Source: Acetatifactor sp.
GTDB lineage: Bacteria > Bacillota > Clostridia > Lachnospirales > Lachnospiraceae
Direction of reading: 5' to 3'
DNA length: 25,769 bases
NCBI GenBank assembly: GCA_016293615.1
Contig: JAEDDX010000041.1
Location: forward strand, 1-25,769
This document shows, in pieces, positions 15,688 through 22,333 of this stretch; position 1 is the stretch's first letter; each line of letters opens with the position of its first letter. The translations under genes and the position numbers were made by a program. Below the pieces are notes generated by a model that ran no database searches, had not been told where the DNA came from, and was given only the letters and a program-made list of their open reading frames with translations.

Positions 15688-16583
15688 TCACAGGCCTCCT
15701 TTCCCGGACGGTCATGGCCGCAGATCAGCTGACAGGCAAAAAGCCCCGCTAAGACAAGCAGACACATACCAAGTCCGTAAAAGGTCCATACGATGCAGCC
15801 TTCCGCACACACGCAAAGAAGCTGCCTGAAATATTTTCTGCGCATTCCGAGGGAGAAGCAGTAGGGAATCAGTACGACATTGCGTATGGATACGCCTCTC
15901 CATCCCGTGGACAGAAGCGCGAAACCGTCCACACCGCAGGCGTAATTACCGGCGCAGAACAAAAGGGCTGTCGCCACCAGAAAAACAAGCTGTTTCTTAC
16001 GGGATGCAGGAAATAAGCTTTGCCCCAGGGAGGCGAACGCCAGATAAGCAAACACCAATACCACGCAGGGTACGACCCTGTGGATGAGCAGCACGGGAGA
16101 AATGCCCGTCAGCCTGCAGACTGCGCCGTACAGTGTGGGCAGACAGAGGATCTTAAGCCGGGCAGGCATCCCTGCGGCATACGCCTCCCCCGTCATGGGA
16201 TTGACCTGATACAGGGCATCCGTCTGAAGAAAGCTGACAACCGTCTCCACCGTCATATCCGCGTCTCGATAGACAGAGTCTCCGGACACGATAAACGCAA
16301 GCTGCGCCGATAGGATACACCCGAGAATCACAAGAAGCAGTTTCTCCTGCCCGGAGAGCGCCGCCGCTTTGCCTGCTTTTTCGGTCTTTTTCCTGCGTGC
16401 CTGCAGCGCGAGGAGGCCGGCGTACCCGACCCAGACAACGCTCACGGCAACAGCGGTCAGCAGGGCGCAGAAAGAAAACCGCCCGTGCAGCACAAGCGTG
16501 CACAGGTGGGCCGCTTCCGCCGCACCGATCGTGAGCAGAAAGGCTGTTATGCATCTGTCTGAGAAACGGTCTTGTTTAGGCAT
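15684..16583 (-). CDS. Polytopic membrane protein, possibly DUF6077-like
   Basis: A 299-residue very hydrophobic protein with about eight predicted helices. After the third helix is a loop of about 45 residues, SGDSVYRDADMTVETVVSFL then DALYQVNPMTGEAY, recalling the first extracytoplasmic loop of GT-C-type and DUF6077 proteins, where acidic residues serve in catalysis. The end (GLGMCLLVLAGLFACQLI) is still a membrane helix, so no soluble C-terminal domain is present; the next gene supplies one. ATG at 16583 is preferred over GTG 16607 and ATG 16601 because GAGGTG lies about 8 bases before it. Function unknown; a membrane glycosyltransferase or assembly factor is possible. Confidence 0.65.
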   Translation of the reverse strand: MPKQDRFSDRCITAFLLTIGAAEAAHLCTLVLHGRFSFCALLTAVAVSVVWVGYAGLLALQARRKKTEKAGKAAALSGQEKLLLVILGCILSAQLAFIVSGDSVYRDADMTVETVVSFLQTDALYQVNPMTGEAYAAGMPARLKILCLPTLYGAVCRLTGISPVLLIHRVVPCVVLVFAYLAFASLGQSLFPASRKKQLVFLVATALLFCAGNYACGVDGFALLSTGWRGVSIRNVVLIPYCFSLGMRRKYFRQLLCVCAEGCIVWTFYGLGMCLLVLAGLFACQLICGHDRPGKEACE

Positions 16584-16603
16584 CCCTCGGTCACCTCGCA
16601 TCC

Positions 16604-17719
16604 TCACACGAAAATCCAGGTCAGATAGGGTAGAATCATGACATAATCACTCTTTCCCTTGATCAAAAACATCACAAAATAACAGATATAAGCCGCAATC
16701 ACCGCACCGCAGAAAAACCGGCGCATTTTCCGGTCCTGAATGCTTTGCAGCACCGGAGGCAGCAGGAAGATCTGCCCGATGACCATGTAATAACAGATTC
16801 TCGTCAGCTCCGGAATATAGGAGCCGCAGCTATACAGAATCAGTGCGAACAGATTCAGGTTGAAAAACATGCTGTTTTTGGCGTTGTCCCTGATGGCCGC
16901 CTTGTAGAACAAAAGGCAAAGCACCAGAATGGCCGCACATTTTGCGATGTTGACATAGGACACCGCACCCACGTCCAGAATGCTGTCTCCCTCATAGAAG
17001 GGGTAAATCAGAAACAACAGCCTTCGGATCACGGGCTTTCCGACGACCAATACCACGCAGGCGGCAGGGATCATCCAGAGCGTCTTCTTAGACCATTTCA
17101 GGTAATACGCCACAAGATAGGCCGGAATCACCAGGAGCGCCGTCTTGTGAAACAAGGCCGCCAGAATGATCCAGAGTACAAAGGGCAAATACTGTTTTCC
17201 GAGCAGATACTTGACGGAATACAGGCAGAAGGCCAGCGCCAGATAATACCGCACCGTGCTGAAGCTCATGAAATAGAAGCCGTTTGCCATGAACAGGAAG
17301 AACGAAAACACGAACCAGTCCGCCGTGTCATAGATGCCCTTCAGGGAGAAGGCGCAGGTGAGAAAGGCCACCGCCGCGAAGGTTGTCCTGTAGTTGTCCT
17401 GCCCGAAGAGAGCCTGCATCAGCCGCACCAGCCACTGAAACCCGATCTCATAGGAGATATCGCGGTCACCGCCCGAAATATACAAAAACTGCTGTCTGTA
17501 GGTCCAGTAGTCATTTCCGATGCCGATGCGGAGTGCGGAAAGGGCAAAGAGGATGGTAAAAATACCAACCAGCAATATTTTGTTCAAAAACTCCTGTCTG
17601 GAGGCGACACAGGTCTGCCTTCGGCCGCGGGCGCCGCCCGCGGCGGTCGTCCGATAGGAGCCGTTGACAAAATACCCCATCGCAACCACGACAGTTGTGA
17701 TAAAAATATATAACGCCAT
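16604..17719 (-). CDS. epsG: EpsG-family polysaccharide polymerase (Wzy-like)
   Basis: A 371-residue integral membrane protein with about 10 helices. The EpsG-family mark is the segment LSALRIGIGNDYWTYRQQF (about 60-78), followed by ISYEIGFQWLVRLM and later FMSFSTVRYYLALAFCLY and ALFHKTALLVIPAY, all conserved in EpsG/Wzy-like proteins. EpsG proteins are taken to join lipid-linked repeats into polymer on the outer face of the membrane. ATG follows AAGGA at 8 bases. The gene lies between the chain-length protein and the membrane-protein pair, the usual place for a polymerase. The symbol marks the family only, not proven equivalence to the B. subtilis gene. Confidence 0.85.
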   Translation of the reverse strand: MALYIFITTVVVAMGYFVNGSYRTTAAGGARGRRQTCVASRQEFLNKILLVGIFTILFALSALRIGIGNDYWTYRQQFLYISGGDRDISYEIGFQWLVRLMQALFGQDNYRTTFAAVAFLTCAFSLKGIYDTADWFVFSFFLFMANGFYFMSFSTVRYYLALAFCLYSVKYLLGKQYLPFVLWIILAALFHKTALLVIPAYLVAYYLKWSKKTLWMIPAACVVLVVGKPVIRRLLFLIYPFYEGDSILDVGAVSYVNIAKCAAILVLCLLFYKAAIRDNAKNSMFFNLNLFALILYSCGSYIPELTRICYYMVIGQIFLLPPVLQSIQDRKMRRFFCGAVIAAYICYFVMFLIKGKSDYVMILPYLTWIFV

Positions 17720-17755
17720 AGTCTCTTTCCTTTACGGGGAAGCAATCCTTCCCGC

Positions 17756-18760
17756 CTACTTCCGATAATACGCCCTGAGTAACCTCTCGTCCTCCTCCAC
17801 CAGAACCGCTGCCGTGACGGATATCCCCTGTCTGGCAAGCTGCTCGATGGTCCTCTGGGTCTGTCTGCCGTTGTGGGCGCCTGCCCTCACGCTCAAGACC
17901 ACCGCGTCGCAGGCGCGAATTTTATCGTAGGCATCTTCCCTTGTGATGGGTGCAAACACGATTTCCTTCTTACCGCAGTTTAGCACAGACTCACCGGGAA
18001 TCGGGGAATCATCGGAGGGAATCAGCGCCACTGTCTCCGCATCCCGCAACAGGTACTGACAGTTGGCCGCAAACTCCTTCATGGAGCGTGCTCCGAGGGT
18101 CACCAGATGAAACCTTCTCTCAAGGGTCGCCGGCAGGTAGACGGAGGTGTCCGCCGCCATCAGTGCAAGCATCGCAAACAGGGCTGTGAAGAAACCGATA
18201 AAACCGCCGAGAATGACTGCATTTGAGGTGCGGATATTGGAATTGTCCTTCGCCTCCGCAGCCGCCTTCACCACAGTGATGCTTCGAAATTCCTTCTGCG
18301 CGTCACCAAATTCCGCAATGCACTGTTCCAGCGCCTTCGCCATCCGCAGGGATAAATCCGGATCGGGAGTCGTGCACCGGATATAGAGGTATCTCACATC
18401 CGAATCAATGGTTGCCGCGGTATAACAGGCAGCCTGATCTGCCGTCAGCTTTCCGCCCGTCTGTTCGCAGACCGCATGCATGAAGAAATCCGTGTGAATC
18501 ACTTCATTCCAGGTATAGTAGTTAAAAAACTCGTACGGTTCGCCCGCACCATCCTCCGCAAAATCCAGATAACAGATGCTCTCAGTCTGATAGGTGCGTC
18601 CGCCGCCCGGGAGCATGTGATACGCATAATATCCGCCGCCGATGACCACCGCGCCCACAAGCGCCGCCGCGACAAGCACCCACAGCTTTCTGACAAGCCG
18701 CAACAGGAACAATCTGTAATCCATCGGTTCCACGGAGTATTCACATTCCCACATACACAT
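17756..18760 (-). CDS. Wzz/CpsC-type chain-length protein with degenerate kinase-like C-terminus
   Basis: A 334-residue protein. Helix one is at about 26-46 and helix two at about 181-203; the extracytoplasmic part between them (about 50-175) has the Wzz pattern, ending in helix FGDAQKEFRSITVVKAA. After helix two comes a cytoplasmic ~130-residue tail: LERRFHLVTLGARSMKEF, then EIVFAPI, and CDAVVLSVRAGAHNGRQTQ, which matches the last strands of BY-type tyrosine kinases (the 'DGVILVVR-G' region). No Walker A motif and no C-terminal tyrosine cluster are present, so it should not be an active kinase. The protein would regulate polymer length with the EpsG polymerase encoded next. Starts at 18760 and 18754 are both possible; the first shares a base with the upstream stop (TAATG), the second has better AGGA spacing. 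Confidence 0.78.
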   Translation of the reverse strand: MCMWECEYSVEPMDYRLFLLRLVRKLWVLVAAALVGAVVIGGGYYAYHMLPGGGRTYQTESICYLDFAEDGAGEPYEFFNYYTWNEVIHTDFFMHAVCEQTGGKLTADQAACYTAATIDSDVRYLYIRCTTPDPDLSLRMAKALEQCIAEFGDAQKEFRSITVVKAAAEAKDNSNIRTSNAVILGGFIGFFTALFAMLALMAADTSVYLPATLERRFHLVTLGARSMKEFAANCQYLLRDAETVALIPSDDSPIPGESVLNCGKKEIVFAPITREDAYDKIRACDAVVLSVRAGAHNGRQTQRTIEQLARQGISVTAAVLVEEDERLLRAYYRK

Positions 18761-20463
18761 TAATCCTTTCTTTCACCGTCCGGAAAAACCTGTTTCGTCT
18801 TACTGCTTCGAAGATACAGCAGATACAGAATATCCAGAACAGCCGTGCAATAAAAATACGCGTGAAAATACGCAAGCACCCCGGCAGGCATCACCAGCAC
18901 GATCGCTGCTGCCTGTCCGAGCAAAACAAACGCCATCCCCGCCATTCCGAGGCAGGCGCTCTTTTTTCTGAAAAATAAAATCGTTTCTCTGCAAAACAGA
19001 ACCGCCTCCAGAAGACCTGCCAATATCAGAATCAGGCTCTGAAGATATGCGCGGCGCAGGAAATCCGACACCGCCGTCCGGGCCGTCCTCCACCCCTCGG
19101 CAAGCGTCCGGCGAAGCGGCAGCTCGTACCAGGCTTTGACGCCGGGTGCGGCGAAGAGGTCTTCCCTTCCGATGTCCCACGCATCATAGTGCCAGGGTTC
19201 CATCGTAACGCTGACTGCGGATTTTTCGATATAGCAGTACTCCTTCAGGCGGATCGCCTGCAGAAGCATGGAACCCTGCGTCCTGACATAGATCGGCAGA
19301 TTGTGAAGAATCATCCTGTAATATGCCTTCTTATACGCGGCCCCGGTCTCTGCGTCCGCTCCGCTCTGGTTGATGTCCCGGTAACCGTTTCGGACATTCT
19401 GCCTGCGATAGCCCTCCATGCCGTAAGCCTGAATCACCTCCACCGGCGTCACCTGTCCCAGGGCGGTTAAGTCTTCCGTGGCTCCCTCATATCCCAGGTT
19501 CGCAGACGGCGCATTCAACACATTCTGCAGGGTCGGGAACGAATTGATAAACGAATAGTCGTTGCCGTAATACTTCTCGCTGCCAAGCTTCTGCGGGAGA
19601 TTGATGACGAGAAAGGCCGCTGCCACTCCCGCCAGCAGAAGCAGACATTTTTTCAGGGAATACCGATATCCGAAGGCAATCAGGACCCCAAAGCCCAGAA
19701 TTCCCAGCACAATTCCTTCCGTCCGCCACACCGATAAAAAGCCGCACAGTAAAACCATGCCGGCGAGCTCCCTGCCGCTTCGCTCTCTCCTGTCAATGAT
19801 ATCCATCACGGCAAGCGTGACGAAGAAGGCACTAAGCAGGGCGTAATGGCTGGTCCTGTAGGCGTCCGTCAGAAGATAATAGGAATCCGGAATCAGTAAA
19901 ATGCCGAAGGCAAGCCACTTTCCCCGCCCTTTCAGTACGGGGCTTGTCCGGATTCTCTCGTACAGATAGGCGATCACAAGCACCGCGGCAAGCCATTGAA
20001 GGAGACTGACGGAGAACGGATGCGGCAGCACCATCAGGCAGGCACAATAGACAATGCTCGAATAAGCGGAGTGCCAGTATTCCGGCCAAAGCCTGATCGC
20101 ATAGGAATAAGTGATCAGATTGTCCTCACTGCGCAGGAAACCGTCCGGCCACTGCAGGCTAAGAAGCAGTCCTCCCGCAGCAAACAAAAGCACAAACAGT
20201 CTGACCCCGCCATCTGTCTTCCAATGGTCTTTCACATAAAACACAAGCTTCCACAGGGCAAACACGGCAAGCATGGCGAAAAGCTTCGCCACCGCGTAGG
20301 CAATGATCTGTTCCGCCCGGTCGCTGATGGCATTGTTGAGCGGTATCGCCGCAACCACATCGATATCGGCTCGGAAAATCAGGATGCATCTCTCATACAG
20401 AAACGATGCCACGATATGCAGTATCGGCAGAATCAGCCGGATGTTTCGCAACTCTTTTTTCAC
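18760..20463 (-). CDS. Large polytopic membrane protein, GT-C-like
   Basis: A 567-residue protein with about 11 membrane helices and a long extracytoplasmic segment (about 305-460). The loop before the third or fourth helix holds LRSEDNLITYSYAIRLWPEY, and FLSVWRTEGIVLG lies in the middle; such acidic and arginine-bearing loops are common in GT-C glycosyltransferases (GT39/ArnT/YfhO-like), which use lipid-linked sugars outside the cell. I do not recognise the exact family. The start is GTG, 7 bases after AAGGAG, and a promoter with extended -10 lies just upstream, so it is probably the first gene of the operon. It might use the Und-P-sugar made by one of the two DPM-like GT2s of the window (inference). 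Confidence 0.7.
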   Translation of the reverse strand: MKKELRNIRLILPILHIVASFLYERCILIFRADIDVVAAIPLNNAISDRAEQIIAYAVAKLFAMLAVFALWKLVFYVKDHWKTDGGVRLFVLLFAAGGLLLSLQWPDGFLRSEDNLITYSYAIRLWPEYWHSAYSSIVYCACLMVLPHPFSVSLLQWLAAVLVIAYLYERIRTSPVLKGRGKWLAFGILLIPDSYYLLTDAYRTSHYALLSAFFVTLAVMDIIDRRERSGRELAGMVLLCGFLSVWRTEGIVLGILGFGVLIAFGYRYSLKKCLLLLAGVAAAFLVINLPQKLGSEKYYGNDYSFINSFPTLQNVLNAPSANLGYEGATEDLTALGQVTPVEVIQAYGMEGYRRQNVRNGYRDINQSGADAETGAAYKKAYYRMILHNLPIYVRTQGSMLLQAIRLKEYCYIEKSAVSVTMEPWHYDAWDIGREDLFAAPGVKAWYELPLRRTLAEGWRTARTAVSDFLRRAYLQSLILILAGLLEAVLFCRETILFFRKKSACLGMAGMAFVLLGQAAAIVLVMPAGVLAYFHAYFYCTAVLDILYLLYLRSSKTKQVFPDGERKD

Positions 20464-20496
20464 GCAGGAACTCCTTTTAGATTGATCGCAAGGCTC

Positions 20497-20525
20497 AGTA
20501 TATCACAGTCGCATAGTCCAAACAA
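20497..20525 (-). promoter_or_regulatory. Promoter of the exopolysaccharide operon
   Basis: On the minus strand TATACT (20497-20502) is preceded by TGA, an extended -10. TTGTTT (20520-20525) lies 17 bases upstream, a weak -35. It directly follows the terminator of the Spo0A-like gene. Transcription would start about 27 bases before the GTG start of the 567-residue protein. Confidence 0.55.
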
Positions 20526-20559
20526 GCAAAAGAGACCGCAGCTGTATGCATACGGTCTC
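20524..20559 (-). terminator. Rho-independent terminator after the Spo0A-like gene
   Basis: GAGACCG (20553-20559 on the minus strand) pairs with CGGTCTC (20532-20538) around a 14-base loop that contains the palindrome GTATGCATAC. TTTTGCTTG follows. The T-run overlaps the -35 of the exopolysaccharide promoter. Confidence 0.8.
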
Positions 20560-20629
20560 CATCACTGTTCTTTCGGTTTTCCTCCATTTTACCCTGATCC
20601 ATACCGGTCGTACGCCCGACTCAAAGTCC

Positions 20630-21007
20630 CTATCTGGCCTTAATGTCAAGTCGTACCTTGTCGGCAATTCGCGCTATGTACTCACTGTTCGTAGGTCGCA
20701 TGCGCCCGGTAGAAGCCGAATAGCCGAACATCTTCTCGAAGGTCTCAGTATTTCCCCTTGTCCAGGACACTTCGATGGCGTTGCGGATTGCGCGCTCTAC
20801 CTTTTGATCAGTTGTCTTAAAATGCTTTGCAATGGTAGGATACAGCAGCTTCGTCACACTGCTGACAACCTCCATATCCTTTTCCGACAGCATAATGGCA
20901 TCCCTCAGATAGTGATACCCCTTCAAATGCGCCGGAACTCCGATATCCAGCATGATATCCGTAATATATCTTTCCAGTTCATAATCTTCTACAGCACTCA
21001 GTTCCAC
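20630..21007 (-). CDS. Stand-alone Spo0A-type DNA-binding domain protein
   Basis: A 125-residue protein that matches the C-terminal effector domain of Spo0A over nearly its whole length: ITDIMLDIGVPAHLKGYHYL (15-34), the KLLYPTIAKHF segment (about 53-63), the recognition-helix region QKVERAIRNAIEVSWTRGN (68-86), FEKMFGYS, and PTNSEYIARIADKVRL. The Spo0A receiver domain is absent and there is no room for it: a GTG start 5 bases after GGGGGA and a good promoter (21064-21092) lie right before this domain. It therefore cannot be switched by aspartate phosphorylation in the usual way. It is monocistronic, with its own terminator, and lies just upstream of the exopolysaccharide operon, so it may control that operon or antagonise the full Spo0A at shared sites (inference). 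Confidence 0.88.
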   Translation of the reverse strand: MELSAVEDYELERYITDIMLDIGVPAHLKGYHYLRDAIMLSEKDMEVVSSVTKLLYPTIAKHFKTTDQKVERAIRNAIEVSWTRGNTETFEKMFGYSASTGRMRPTNSEYIARIADKVRLDIKAR

Positions 21008-21063
21008 AAAAATCCCCCTTTACCTATGTCGATATCCACTCTGTTTTCCCGAAGAACAGGTTT

Positions 21064-21092
21064 ATTCTACCATTAGTGTCGTTTCTTGTGAA
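21064..21092 (-). promoter_or_regulatory. Promoter of the Spo0A-like gene
   Basis: On the minus strand TTCACA (21087-21092) and TAGAAT (21064-21069), 17 bases apart, each five of six to consensus. The start site would be near 21057, giving a leader of about 50 bases. Confidence 0.65.
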
Positions 21093-21142
21093 TGGTTTGG
21101 GGCGCTAAGAAAATGTTAAGACCGGAAGCCGCATGTCATATA

Positions 21143-22072
21143 TTAGATTTCTTCACGGACCACATAGATCGGTCGTCGCTTGACCTCCATGTAGGTCTTG
21201 GCCAGGTACTGACCCAGAATACCCGTGCAGAAAAACTGTACGCCGCTCAAAAACAGCATGATACACACGAGCGAAGGCCAGCCGGAGACAGGGTCTCCGA
21301 AGATCAGCTTTCTCACAATGACAAACACCACCATGCAGAAAGCAAGCACACAGAACAGGACACCGACCAGGGAGGCAAACATCAGCGGTACCGTTGAAAA
21401 TGCAGTGATGCCGTCAATGGAATAGACGAACAGCTTCCAGAAGTTCCACTTTGTCTCCCCTCTGGCTCTCTCCACATTTTCGTACTCCAGCCATTTGGTC
21501 CGAAAGCCGACCCAGCCGAAGATTCCCTTGGTGAAACGATTGTATTCCCGCATGGAAAGGATGGCATCGACCATGTTTCTGGTCATCAGGCGGTAATCCC
21601 TCGCACCGTCCATCATCTCGGTCTTGGAAATCCTCTTCATCAGTTTGTAGAAGCATCTGGCGAAGAAGCTTCTGATGGGCGGCTCGCCCTTTCTGGTCAC
21701 CCGTCTGGTTGCAACGGAGTCGTAGCCCTCCTGCAGATAGCCGAACATCTCCGGCAGAAGGGAAGGCGGGTCCTGCAGATCCACATCCATGATGACCACA
21801 TAATCGCCCTTCGCATGCTCCAGTCCTGCGAACATGGCCGCTTCTTTTCCGAAGTTTCGGGAGAAGGAGATCAGTCTGACACAGTCATCCCTCTGCTTGA
21901 GCTTCTTCACTTCAGAGACAGTCTTGTCCACGGAACCGTCGTCTATATAGAGAACCTCCACCTGAAGATCGTTCTCCTCAAAGAAGGGTTTGTTCTTCAT
22001 CAACTCATCAAAAAAAAGCTCCACGCTCTCCTCCTCGTTGTAGCAGGGAACGATCACACTTAACAGACTCAT
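21143..22072 (-). CDS. GtrB/DPM-like polyprenyl-phosphate GT2 glycosyltransferase
   Basis: A 309-residue family 2 glycosyltransferase. LSVIVPCYNEEESVELFFDE, YIDDGSVDKT (about 48-57), SFSRNFGKEAAMFAGL and the metal site VIMDVDLQDPP (about 94-104) are in order. Two membrane helices (about 230-258 and 266-292) and the end VKRRPIYVVREEI follow. The family charges undecaprenyl phosphate with one sugar for use outside the membrane. ATG at 22072 follows AAGGAG at 7 bases; the longer reading from 22141 is rejected because its extra 23 residues precede the conserved start of the family and include the promoter. It is separated from the exopolysaccharide operon by the Spo0A-like gene and has its own promoter. 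Confidence 0.88.
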   Translation of the reverse strand: MSLLSVIVPCYNEEESVELFFDELMKNKPFFEENDLQVEVLYIDDGSVDKTVSEVKKLKQRDDCVRLISFSRNFGKEAAMFAGLEHAKGDYVVIMDVDLQDPPSLLPEMFGYLQEGYDSVATRRVTRKGEPPIRSFFARCFYKLMKRISKTEMMDGARDYRLMTRNMVDAILSMREYNRFTKGIFGWVGFRTKWLEYENVERARGETKWNFWKLFVYSIDGITAFSTVPLMFASLVGVLFCVLAFCMVVFVIVRKLIFGDPVSGWPSLVCIMLFLSGVQFFCTGILGQYLAKTYMEVKRRPIYVVREEI

Positions 22073-22107
22073 AGGCGAACTCCTTTCCGAACGCAGTCTA
22101 TAGATTG

Positions 22108-22136
22108 AGTATACTATCCGTGGGTGGTCTTTGCAA
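22108..22136 (-). promoter_or_regulatory. Promoter of the GtrB-like gene
   Basis: TTGCAA (22131-22136) and TATACT (22108-22113) on the minus strand with a 17-base spacer; four and five matches of six. It lies about 35 bases before the ATG. Confidence 0.55.
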
Positions 22137-22210
22137 GGCAAAACCGCGCTTTCGGTTCTTAGTATTCCCTGTAGCGTTTATTAACAAATCTTAATTTTCT
22201 GTTCGAGAGC

Positions 22211-22239
22211 GTGACTATTTCCATGGCTTGTGTTAAAAT
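22211..22239 (+). promoter_or_regulatory. Promoter of the DUF3048 lipoprotein gene
   Basis: GTGACT (22211-22216) and TAAAAT (22234-22239), 17 bases apart, with TGT just before the -10 (extended -10). It faces away from the GtrB promoter. The leader would be about 85 bases and contains a strong hairpin. Confidence 0.5.
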
Positions 22240-22256
22240 GTGTCGTTGTAATGATG

Positions 22257-22286
22257 CCGATACCGGCATGGATGCCGGCATATCGG
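22257..22286 (+). other. Leader hairpin of the lipoprotein gene
   Basis: CCGGCAT (22263-22269) pairs with ATGCCGG (22272-22278) around a GG turn, and CCGATA (22257-22262) pairs with TATCGG (22281-22286) with a 2-base bulge. No T-run follows, so it is not a terminator; it may protect the 5' end or act as a regulatory structure. Confidence 0.55.
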
Positions 22287-22333
22287 AAAAGTTTCTATTG
22301 CAAAAAGTTCTGTTACGAAAGGTTCCGTTACAA
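22287..22333 (+). repeat. Three degenerate ~16-base tandem repeats before the lipoprotein start
   Basis: AAAAGTTTCTATTGC, AAAAAGTTCTGTTACG and AAAGGTTCCGTTACAA follow one another and run into the ATG at 22333. The last copy carries AAAGG, the likely ribosome binding site; the others carry AAAAG or AAAAAG at the same place. Confidence 0.5.

Noticed and set aside
21027..21033. Possible Spo0A box TGTCGAT, and TGTCG-containing sites near 21075, 22241 and 14050
   Set aside because: None matches the TGTCGAA core fully, and about two TGTCG pentamers are expected by chance in the intergenic sequence of this window.
21093..21142. Possible terminator after the GtrB-like gene
   Set aside because: A GC-rich stretch is followed by TTTT, but no stable stem could be drawn; read-through into the Spo0A-like gene remains possible.
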